Below are positions 24,087 through 31,345 of a stretch of 35,887 bases of DNA, piece by piece. The notes beneath the pieces are model-generated. The model was not told the origin of the DNA, did no database searches, and saw nothing but the letters and a program-made list of their open reading frames with translations. The position numbers and the translations under genes were made by a program. Source of the DNA: CAZEWZ01 sp964516765 (lineage in GTDB: Bacteria; Bacteroidota; Bacteroidia; Flavobacteriales; UBA7430); contig CAZEWZ010000018.1 in NCBI GenBank assembly GCA_964516765.1, forward strand, positions 1 to 35,887, given 5' to 3'. How positions within the stretch are numbered: the first letter of the stretch is position 1; each line of letters opens with the position of its first letter.

Positions 24087-25169
24087 TTAATGATGTTCCT
24101 GAATTGCTTGCCCAATAAATAGTGCGGATAGCAAAGTAAATATGTAAGCTTGCAACAAAGCAACTAAAAGCTCTAGCGTATTCATGAACAATACAAATCC
24201 AACAGACACTGGAGCAATGAAAATTGATTTAAACACAAAAATTAATGAAATTAAACTTAGTATAATAATATGACCTGCAGTAATGTTGGCAAACAAACGA
24301 ATCATTAGCGCAAAGGGTTTCGTTATTATTCCGAGCACCTCTACAGGCACCATGATAGGGTACAATAGCTTTGGGACTGGTGGAAGGAATATGTGCTTCC
24401 AATAGTTCTTATTTCCAGAAAAATTAGTGACTAGCATCGTGAACACAGATAACACGAGTGTGACTGCAATGTTTCCCGTGACATTAGCTCCGCCTGGTAT
24501 AAGCCCGAGTAGGTTGTTAAAGAAGATAAAGAAAAAGACAGTAATCAAATAGGGTACATAGGGCTTATATTTCCCCTCCCCCACATTTGGTATGATAACG
24601 TCCTCACGAATGAAAACTACAATAGGTTCCAAAAAAGCTAAAAGACCTCTGGGAGAGCCAGGATTTTTTCTTGCAGAACGTCCCGCAGCTCCGAACATGA
24701 GCAATAGAAGTACTAGGCTCACCAACATGGAGAACACGTTTTTTGTGATTGAAATATCCCAAGGCTTAACTGCGTTATTTGGTTGCTTATTTTCGTCAAA
24801 AGTAAGGGCAAACTCTCCTTGATTTAACTGATATATGTTTTCGTGATAATTCACAAAACTTTGTCCTTTTTGGCTTACTACCGTGTGCCCATGTGAGTCG
24901 TGATGAAATTTGTTTGACATAAAAGTCACAAATCCATTGTCAGTAAAAAGTATTATTGGAAGTGATAAAGATACAGGGTGAGTCCCGTTCTGGTCTGTAT
25001 AGTCAAAGAAGTGGAAGTCGTGAGCATCAGAAATGTGATGCATGATCATTTCAACTGAGTTAAACTCACTTTCTTCTTCCTTTGATTCACTTTTTTCAAA
25101 GGCGAAAGAAGTTTGAGTGAATGAAAGATAAATAAGAACAAAGGCGACTTCTTTTAGAAGCTTTTTCAT
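24087..25169 (-). CDS. atpB: ATP synthase F0 subunit a, with His-rich N-terminal extension
   Basis: Subunit a carries the proton half-channels. The C-terminal two thirds (about 143-358) is the membrane core, with the essential Arg291 in F-A-L-M-I-R-L-F-A-N-I-T-A-G-H and the final helix Q-A-Y-I-F-T-L-L-S-A-L-F-I-G. In front is an unusual part: a signal-peptide-like helix (residues 1-23) and about 115 residues predicted to face the periplasm, with ten histidines between residues 44 and 109. At 360 residues it is much longer than the roughly 250-270 of most bacteria. As I recall, the same kind of extension occurs in other Flavobacteriia, so it is a lineage feature rather than a local fusion. Its role is unknown. 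Confidence 0.95.
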   Translation of the reverse strand: MKKLLKEVAFVLIYLSFTQTSFAFEKSESKEEESEFNSVEMIMHHISDAHDFHFFDYTDQNGTHPVSLSLPIILFTDNGFVTFMSNKFHHDSHGHTVVSQKGQSFVNYHENIYQLNQGEFALTFDENKQPNNAVKPWDISITKNVFSMLVSLVLLLLMFGAAGRSARKNPGSPRGLLAFLEPIVVFIREDVIIPNVGEGKYKPYVPYLITVFFFIFFNNLLGLIPGGANVTGNIAVTLVLSVFTMLVTNFSGNKNYWKHIFLPPVPKLLYPIMVPVEVLGIITKPFALMIRLFANITAGHIIILSLISLIFVFKSIFIAPVSVGFVLFMNTLELLVALLQAYIFTLLSALFIGQAIQEHH

Positions 25170-25208
25170 AGATAAAATCTATTGGTTTTATACAACTAAA
25201 TTTTGATG

Positions 25209-25216
25209 CAAAAATA
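25209..25216 (-). promoter_or_regulatory. Candidate -7 element (TATTTTTG) upstream of atpB
   Basis: The minus strand reads TATTTTTG, matching TAnnTTTG, in the 131-base gap between the AtpI-like gene and atpB. It would give a leader of about 33 bases. No TTG stands at the right distance upstream, so this is a moderate candidate for a second promoter driving atpBEFHAG apart from the porW-bactofilin genes. Confidence 0.35.
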
Positions 25217-25300
25217 GAGAATATTTTTAAATAAAAAGAATTAATAAGGGGAATTAAGTAAGTAAATTTTAATCGATTGAGAGGAATTACCACTTAATAA

Positions 25301-25687
25301 TTAGACATCTTTTAAACTAGCAATTTTAAGTAATCGAACGGCATAGAAAACATCCAAAAACAGGTAACTAAAGTATACAGCTACAAATTGCAGTATAAAG
25401 TTTTTATCTTCCGGAAGAAGTAGAATGACATATGTAAGATAAAACATTAGGCCCAGCATCTTGAAGACACTGCCAAATAGAAGCGAAAAACCCATTTTAT
25501 TTTTAAGCCAAGGGACTAGTAAAGTTGTAATAAAGCATATTAAGCTAGGGACTAAATTAAAAAGATGCGCCGTTAAGAGTTGCTTGATTTCTAACCCAAC
25601 GAGTTCTTTCTGAATACAGACTAGATGAAGGAGTCCGAGAAACATGGCGGCAACCGAGAACCAAAGTATTACGGAAAGACTTTTCAA
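25301..25687 (-). CDS. Four-helix membrane protein, probable AtpI-like
   Basis: This is a 128-residue hydrophobic protein with four predicted helices (about 3-25, 37-61, 65-91, 97-120) and very short loops. I see no motif that fixes its family; DUF6168 is a possibility. Size, four-helix layout and position between AtpZ and AtpB match AtpI/UncI, the small membrane protein that helps c-ring assembly in other bacteria, so I infer an AtpI-like role. The start is TTG (25685-25687), three bases after the AtpZ stop; the first internal ATG (codon 15) would cut into helix 1. Confidence 0.6.
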   Translation of the reverse strand: MKSLSVILWFSVAAMFLGLLHLVCIQKELVGLEIKQLLTAHLFNLVPSLICFITTLLVPWLKNKMGFSLLFGSVFKMLGLMFYLTYVILLLPEDKNFILQFVAVYFSYLFLDVFYAVRLLKIASLKDV

Positions 25688-25690
25688 AAT

Positions 25691-25900
25691 TTATTTATTT
25701 ATTGCTTCTCGAACTACGTATAATAATGACCCAAAGATAGCAATAAGAGATAGTAAAACAGTGAATACATGCTCGAGCTTAAAGACATTGTCTAGCCATG
25801 AACCTGCATATGCTCCCAATCCAATGATTAATCCCATTTGAAAGCATAAGTTAGAAAATTTAAGAAGCAAGTTAAGCTGTTTTTTCTTTGGTTCCCCCAT
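25691..25900 (-). CDS. AtpZ/AtpI-family ATP synthase accessory protein
   Basis: This 69-residue protein has two membrane helices (about 18-34 and 42-63). The first contains the family pattern F-Q-M-G-L-I-I-G-L-G-A-Y-A-G-S-W-L-D, and the protein ends soon after L-L-Y-V-V-R-E-A. These small proteins precede atp genes in many bacteria and are linked to c-ring assembly or to Mg/Ca entry. Its ATG at 25900 lies inside the bactofilin gene (29-base overlap), so translation of the two is likely coupled. Confidence 0.82.
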   Translation of the reverse strand: MGEPKKKQLNLLLKFSNLCFQMGLIIGLGAYAGSWLDNVFKLEHVFTVLLSLIAIFGSLLYVVREAINK

Positions 25901-26297
25901 CCTTATCTGTCAGATTGATGTTTTTTACGGCGGCACCCATGCTGCAGGAACCCGTAAAGTTTGCGCCCGGCTCAATAGACAGTTTGTTTGTTACGATGTC
26001 GCCATAAAGATTTGCTTTTTCCTTTAGACTAAGTAATTCATCGACATGAATTTTGGCTTTTATCGTGCCAGAAATAATTGCATTATTACAGATAATTTCT
26101 CCTTCAACTAAACCAGTTTCACCTAGCACAAGAAGTCCTTTGGTATTAATGCTGCCTTTAATTGTACCGTCTACACGAAGGTCTCCCTCGGTGTTTATAT
26201 CTCCTAAAATAGTGCTTCCCTGGCCAATGGCATTTACAGAGTCAGAAAGCTTTTCATTAGATCGATTCATGTGGTTAGATTTAGATTTTGAGAACAT
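25872..26297 (-). CDS. Bactofilin (polymer-forming cytoskeletal protein)
   Basis: This 141-residue protein has the bactofilin core (about 27-118): a right-handed beta-helix with repeating short strands such as G-D-L-R-V-D-G-T-I-K-G-S-I, G-L-V-E-G-E-I-I-C-N-N-A-I-I-S-G-T-I and A-N-L-Y-G-D-I-V-T-N-K-L-S-I-E-P-G-A. Unstructured charged tails lie on both sides, as in all bactofilins. They polymerise without nucleotide and position cell-wall or polysaccharide enzymes. It is 9 bases after porW and overlaps AtpZ by 29 bases. Confidence 0.92.
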   Translation of the reverse strand: MFSKSKSNHMNRSNEKLSDSVNAIGQGSTILGDINTEGDLRVDGTIKGSINTKGLLVLGETGLVEGEIICNNAIISGTIKAKIHVDELLSLKEKANLYGDIVTNKLSIEPGANFTGSCSMGAAVKNINLTDKDGGTKEKTA

Positions 26298-26306
26298 ATG
26301 AGAATT

Positions 26307-28841
26307 TTATTTTAAATACTTTGCTTCAAAGTATAAGATGTATTCAGTAAGCGACTTTTCTTTATACAAAGTTTTAAAGTTACTCGAAGATATGATAAAA
26401 TGCTCATATTCAGAAAGCCCCAGTTCTTTTTTTATATCAAGGCTATTATTTACAGCTTGGTAATATTTTTTTGCAGAACTAGATTTATCAAATGTTTTTA
26501 CGATGATCATTTGGTAATCTAAATCTAACATCAAACTCTGAGTTTTATATTGATTAATACTATAATACTTACTATTGAAATTGGACATGGCAACCTTTAG
26601 CGTATTAACTTTTGGCCCCCCAGTTTCAAAAACAAGGATATAATAATGTTCTTCTTTCTGCTCATAAGTATAAAGTGTTTCTTCGGGTATCGCATTTCTG
26701 TTTTCCAAACCAGCTAAAATTTCTTTAGCTTCATCAACCACTTCTCCCGAATAATATGTAGACACAAGTTCGTTCAAGGCAAATTTAAGCGAATCTTCTC
26801 CGAATAAGTATCCAGAGGAGAGCGAGCGAATTAAGTCAAGCTGATCAGCAATCGGGTGGTCCTTATATTTTTCTCGTAGTTTTTTGTGCGTATTTAAGAC
26901 ATCCTGGTGATTTTGACTTTTAAATGCAGTAAAGATTTCCTCATAATAAATCATCGCACTGTCAACCGACTCTTTATTTTCAGAATAATAATATTCAGGG
27001 TCCAAAATCATTTTTAAGTATTCACTTTCTGGGTACTCAGCCATTAACTTTTGAATATATTTTTCAGCAGATAGAGGCTCTTCCAATAACTTATGACATG
27101 CGTATAATTGGTAGTAGGATAGTGCTTCGTATTTATTTTTTGGGTATAAATCGAGTAGTGATTCAAATGTATTTATCGATTCCATATAATCTTTTAGATC
27201 TTCTTTGTAGATAAGCCCTAATTGATAATAAGATTGAACAATGATATAGATGGTAGCTGATTTAGCGGAGTCGCTAAATGGAATTAAGTCCAGATAATAC
27301 TCTTGGCTGTATATATCCCGGTCTTCTTCGTCTACTCCTCCTTCTGGGTCAAGGAAAACTTGTCTTTTGTTTTTTCGCCTCCAATCTTCTTCAAGTCTTC
27401 GCTCTCCCCATTTTGTGATAAACTCAGAAAAGCCATAGCTTATAGCAGAAGGATTATAAAAATACCAAGCACCACCACCAGACATTGGATTAAATTGATT
27501 TCTTGAATTTGAATTGGTTTGAGGCCTAGCATTTGCTTGTAAAGCCTCATTTGCGATTCGTTCTTCTTCTTTTTTTGCTTCAATTATTTCATCAATCAAT
27601 GCTGTTAAATCCTCTTCAGAAAGTTCAGTAAGTTGGACAAGGCTGTCCTGCATAGAAATTGTATTATAAAGTTCAACTAAATCATTCAGGCTGGCCCTCT
27701 TTTTAGACAAATCATCGTAGTCAGGGTGGTTTTGATTTAAGAAAGTCATCGCCGTGTCAAGGTGAACCTGAGCGGAAAGGTAGTTAGCATCGCCAAAGTA
27801 AATATCTGCAAGAGTCAGATGGGCAACAGATTGTTGCTGGTCATTTCCACGGTTATTTTCTGTTGCGCTAAGTAGGTGATCAATACCAAGGATCTTTTGG
27901 CCTTCTTTTAACGCAATTTCGGATAATGCATAATAAATTTGGTCTTTGTAATCGATGTTTTTATCATCTTTTAACATCTTAGTGATTTCATTAATCAACT
28001 TAGAAGAATCGTTATATTTCGGGTTAAATGCTCTAGCCCTACTCAGTAGGGCATTAAAAAGAAATTCGTATTCTGGATTCATTTTTACGACCAGATTAAA
28101 GTAGTCATAGGCTGTATCGTATTCCTCTAACTTTAGATATACTTGAGCAATAATAAAGTGTACTCGCGCTTTTTTATTTTTCTCTTTGCTTAGCTTTATA
28201 ATGTCTTCTAAATAAGGTAAGGCATCTTCCCAGCGCTCTTTTTTAATTTGATAATCTGCATTTATCTCAGCTAGAAGTGCTAGGTCATTTTTTTTCAGCC
28301 TCGCTTCACTTTCTAGGTACATCAATTGTTTTTCCGCTGTAGAAAAGTTCCCTAGTTGTATTTGTGTTCGCGTAGACCAAAGCATAGCCTGGTCCCGAAT
28401 AAGCCCTTCATACTCTCTATTGATGAAAGAAAAAACCTCAATTGCTCGGCTATATTCCTGTTTAAAGAAAAGAGCTTTTCCCATCATAAAATAACAATCA
28501 TCAATCCATTTGTTTTTTTCTTTTCCTTTCACTTCCATCGAATGGTATTCAATGACAAGGGCCGCTTTATCTATGACTCTATTTAGTTGTGGGAATATTT
28601 TTTGTGCGTCTTTTTGATCCCCAAGAATACTTATAGGTAGTAAGCTAGTGTAATCCTCTTGGTAGGATTTCTCGAGTTTTGCTAAACCTTCTTTTAGGCT
28701 TTCTTTGCTATTAAAATACCCATTAAATTTTGCTGTTGTACGATGAAAAGATCGGTTTAAAAACTTATCTTTTTGGGTAGAACAGGAATATAAAAGCGTA
28801 CTTATTAGAATCAATATAAAATATGTGGATCGTAATTTCAA
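26307..28841 (-). CDS. porW: T9SS periplasmic lipoprotein PorW/SprE
   Basis: This 844-residue lipoprotein (lipobox L-L-Y-S-C20) is required, in Flavobacterium and Porphyromonas, for type IX secretion and gliding. PorW is reported to connect outer-membrane parts of the T9SS with the PorK/N ring. Sequence support: C-S-T-Q-K-D-K-F, then the family's N-F-Y-type start F-H-R-T-T-A-K-F-N-G-Y-F-N just after the lipobox, TPR repeats throughout (about 60-400 and 525-625), a low-complexity N/Q/S linker (about 432-452) and a C-terminal alpha/beta domain (about 730-844). The start is TTG (28839-28841); no ATG fits in front of the signal peptide. It heads the minus-strand run into bactofilin and the atp genes. 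Confidence 0.85.
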   Translation of the reverse strand: MKLRSTYFILILISTLLYSCSTQKDKFLNRSFHRTTAKFNGYFNSKESLKEGLAKLEKSYQEDYTSLLPISILGDQKDAQKIFPQLNRVIDKAALVIEYHSMEVKGKEKNKWIDDCYFMMGKALFFKQEYSRAIEVFSFINREYEGLIRDQAMLWSTRTQIQLGNFSTAEKQLMYLESEARLKKNDLALLAEINADYQIKKERWEDALPYLEDIIKLSKEKNKKARVHFIIAQVYLKLEEYDTAYDYFNLVVKMNPEYEFLFNALLSRARAFNPKYNDSSKLINEITKMLKDDKNIDYKDQIYYALSEIALKEGQKILGIDHLLSATENNRGNDQQQSVAHLTLADIYFGDANYLSAQVHLDTAMTFLNQNHPDYDDLSKKRASLNDLVELYNTISMQDSLVQLTELSEEDLTALIDEIIEAKKEEERIANEALQANARPQTNSNSRNQFNPMSGGGAWYFYNPSAISYGFSEFITKWGERRLEEDWRRKNKRQVFLDPEGGVDEEDRDIYSQEYYLDLIPFSDSAKSATIYIIVQSYYQLGLIYKEDLKDYMESINTFESLLDLYPKNKYEALSYYQLYACHKLLEEPLSAEKYIQKLMAEYPESEYLKMILDPEYYYSENKESVDSAMIYYEEIFTAFKSQNHQDVLNTHKKLREKYKDHPIADQLDLIRSLSSGYLFGEDSLKFALNELVSTYYSGEVVDEAKEILAGLENRNAIPEETLYTYEQKEEHYYILVFETGGPKVNTLKVAMSNFNSKYYSINQYKTQSLMLDLDYQMIIVKTFDKSSSAKKYYQAVNNSLDIKKELGLSEYEHFIISSSNFKTLYKEKSLTEYILYFEAKYLK

Positions 28842-28877
28842 ATTAGTTTTTGTTAAATACTTATAACTTTAATTAAG

Positions 28878-28885
28878 CAAAAATA
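28878..28885 (-). promoter_or_regulatory. Candidate -7 element (TATTTTTG) upstream of porW
   Basis: The minus strand reads TATTTTTG, matching TAnnTTTG, in the 147-base divergent gap between porW and the M23 gene, about 37 bases before the porW start. The spacing to the start is nearly the same as at atpB and tatA. There is no clear -33 box. For the divergent plus-strand gene I see no equally good element. Confidence 0.35.
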
Positions 28886-28988
28886 TTTTATTTTTTATTT
28901 TAAATTAGACTTAGGATCTGATTAAATGATTTTAATTGTAATCATCAAAAGCTATAATAGAATGGCCTAAAATTACGATATTTACTTC

Positions 28989-29843
28989 ATGAAAAGAAAA
29001 ACATCTTTTTACAGCTTTTTAACAGAACGTTTTCGCCTTGTTTTATTCGATACTTCTTATGAAGAAGTCGGTTCTGCGGGTATTTCTAGATTACAAGTTT
29101 TCTTGATTGTTTTCTTTTTGTTTTTATTTTCCTCGGGTATCACAGCATTTGTTTTGGCATACTCATCATTGCGCGAGTATATTCCAGGCTACTCACCCCC
29201 TAATTTATCAAAGGATTTAATCACACTATCTCTGCAAACAGATTCTCTACTTGAAGAGGTTCAACTCAAGGAGCAAAAGTATGTAGTGCTCGCAAAAATA
29301 TTGCGTGGTGAAGAATTAAACGATTCTGTTTTTTATCAAGATTCAGCAAATTTTTTGATTGAACAACTCCCCTTAAAAGCCTCATCTAAGGATTCTTTAT
29401 TTAGAGAGGAAGTTGAGCGAGAGGGTAGGTTCAATGTGTTTTATGAAGAAGATGATCACTTTTCAGAACTTGTAGATATTGCATTTTATGCTCCTTTAAA
29501 AGGTGTTGTGAGCGATTCTTTTGATGTCAACAAAGAGCACTTTGGTGTTGATGTAGTGGCCCCGGAGAACGAAGCAATTAAGTCAACTCTCTCTGGGACT
29601 ATCATTATTGCAGACTGGACCATAGAAACGGGATATACTATTGCAATTCAGCACGCAAATGATCTAATTTCTTTCTATAAACACAATTCAGTTTTGCTCA
29701 AAGATGTTGGGGAACAGGTTAAGGCTGGTGATGTCATTGCTATTATTGGAAATTCTGGTGCACAGAGTACGGGGCCTCATCTTCATTTTGAATTGTGGCA
29801 CAAAGGAGTTGCTATTAATCCTGAACACCATATTCTCTTTTGA
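28989..29843 (+). CDS. Membrane-anchored M23 (LytM) metallopeptidase
   Basis: This 284-residue protein has a short cytoplasmic start (T-E-R-F-R-L-V-L-F-D-T-S-Y-E-E-V), one membrane helix (about 35-58), a periplasmic linker with coiled-coil character (about 75-145) and a C-terminal M23 domain (about 165-282). The zinc site is intact: H184-F-G-V-D188 and H264-L-H266-F-E, with T-G-P before the HLH. It should cut peptide cross-links of peptidoglycan, unlike the degenerate LytM protein at 11064-12257. Its stop overlaps the TTG start of the next gene by three bases (29841-29843 within the start region). Confidence 0.9.
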   Translation: MKRKTSFYSFLTERFRLVLFDTSYEEVGSAGISRLQVFLIVFFLFLFSSGITAFVLAYSSLREYIPGYSPPNLSKDLITLSLQTDSLLEEVQLKEQKYVVLAKILRGEELNDSVFYQDSANFLIEQLPLKASSKDSLFREEVEREGRFNVFYEEDDHFSELVDIAFYAPLKGVVSDSFDVNKEHFGVDVVAPENEAIKSTLSGTIIIADWTIETGYTIAIQHANDLISFYKHNSVLLKDVGEQVKAGDVIAIIGNSGAQSTGPHLHFELWHKGVAINPEHHILF

Positions 29844-31345
29844 TTTCTTTGAAAGCTTTTTTTGCCAAGCAGCTTGCCAAATATGCAGTGCACAAGACCA
29901 AGAGATGGTCTAATAACCCAATTCAAACACAAGAAAGAGTCCTAATTGATTTGGTTTCCAAAGCGGAAAAAACTGCTTTTGGTAAAGAGCATGATTTTCA
30001 CGCTATCCAATTTTACAAAGATTTTAAGTCTAGGGTTCCTGTTAGGGATTATGAGGATTTACGTCCCTACATAGATAGAATAAGGAAAGGGGAGGAGTCG
30101 GTTCTTTGGCCAGGGAAACCACTTTTTTTTGCCAAAACCTCAGGAACCACATCAGGAGCAAAGTATATTCCTCTTACAAAAGACTCTATGGCTTTTCAGA
30201 TTTCAGCGGCAAAGGATGCATTATTACATTATATTGATCGGTCTGGGAATGCAGATTTTGTCGACGGAAAAATGATTTTTTTACAAGGCTCACCGATTTT
30301 AAACCAATCTGAAGCCATTCCCAATGGACGGCTTTCTGGTATCGTAGCAAACTACGTCCCCTCTTATTTACAAAGAAATAGACTCCCCTCATACTCCGTA
30401 AATTGTATAGAAGATTGGGAGCAGAAGCTAGGTTCTATTGTTCAAGAGACCTTGAATGAAGATATGCGATTGATAAGTGGAATTCCCTCTTGGGTACAGA
30501 TGTATTTTGAAAAGCTACAGCAGTCATCAGGAAGGTCTATCTCAGAATTATTTCCTAAATTCTCTCTATTTGTATATGGTGGAGTGAACTACGAGCCTTA
30601 TCGAGCCAAATTTGAATCGATGATCGGTAAAAACATCGACTCCCTTGAACTATATCCAGCCTCGGAGGGGTTTATTGCTTTTCAGGATAATTACAAGGAA
30701 AAAGGCCTTTTGCTTCTTTTAGATTCAGGTATATTTTATGAATTTATTCCTGCAGATGAGTTTAATCAGCCAAATCCCTCCAGAATTTCTTTGATTGATG
30801 TTAAGTTAGGAGTTAATTACGTGTTGATTTTAAGCACCAATGCTGGTCTATGGGGGTATAATATTGGAGATCTTGTTCAATTTACATCACTAGATCCTTT
30901 TCGGATTATTGTCTCTGGAAGAGTAAAGCATTTTACTTCTGCTTTTGGGGAGCATGTAATTGCTAAAGAAGTTGAGGAATCTATGAAGGAATCTACGCGA
31001 TTATTTCCCGAAACAATTGTTTCAGAATTTACGGTGGCGCCAATGATAAACCCTGTTGAAGGATTGCCTCATCACGAATGGTTTATAGAGTTTGAGGAGC
31101 CTCCCAAAAATATTTTATCTTTTTCAGAAGCTTTGGATATTTCTCTTCAGAACCAAAATAGTTATTACAAAGATTTGAGGGAAGGCAAGGTGCTCAGGTC
31201 TTTAGAGATTATTCCTTTAAAGAGTGGTGCTTTTCATGACTATATGAAGAGTCAGGGTAGGCTGGGGGGACAGAATAAGATTCCACGCTTGGCAAATGAT
31301 AGAAGTATAGCCGATATTTTATCAGCCCATCAGCAAAATAATTAG
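29840..31345 (+). CDS. GH3-family acyl-adenylating enzyme (auxin-responsive GH3 type)
   Basis: This 501-residue protein belongs to the GH3 branch of acyl-adenylating enzymes, known from plants as acyl-acid amido synthetases. The ATP-binding motif is F-F-A-K-T-S-G-T-T-S-G-A-K-Y-I-P (about 98-113). Y-P-A-S-E-G-F-I-A-F-Q-D (about 273-284) and Y-N-I-G-D-L-V-Q-F-T follow as in the family. Bacterial substrates are unknown. Start TTG 29840 overlaps the preceding TGA; the N-terminus K-A-F-F-A-K-Q-L-A-K matches relatives and no ATG lies nearby. It meets acs tail to tail, with the two stop codons sharing bases (TTAG, 31342-31345). Confidence 0.85.
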   Translation: MISLKAFFAKQLAKYAVHKTKRWSNNPIQTQERVLIDLVSKAEKTAFGKEHDFHAIQFYKDFKSRVPVRDYEDLRPYIDRIRKGEESVLWPGKPLFFAKTSGTTSGAKYIPLTKDSMAFQISAAKDALLHYIDRSGNADFVDGKMIFLQGSPILNQSEAIPNGRLSGIVANYVPSYLQRNRLPSYSVNCIEDWEQKLGSIVQETLNEDMRLISGIPSWVQMYFEKLQQSSGRSISELFPKFSLFVYGGVNYEPYRAKFESMIGKNIDSLELYPASEGFIAFQDNYKEKGLLLLLDSGIFYEFIPADEFNQPNPSRISLIDVKLGVNYVLILSTNAGLWGYNIGDLVQFTSLDPFRIIVSGRVKHFTSAFGEHVIAKEVEESMKESTRLFPETIVSEFTVAPMINPVEGLPHHEWFIEFEEPPKNILSFSEALDISLQNQNSYYKDLREGKVLRSLEIIPLKSGAFHDYMKSQGRLGGQNKIPRLANDRSIADILSAHQQNN

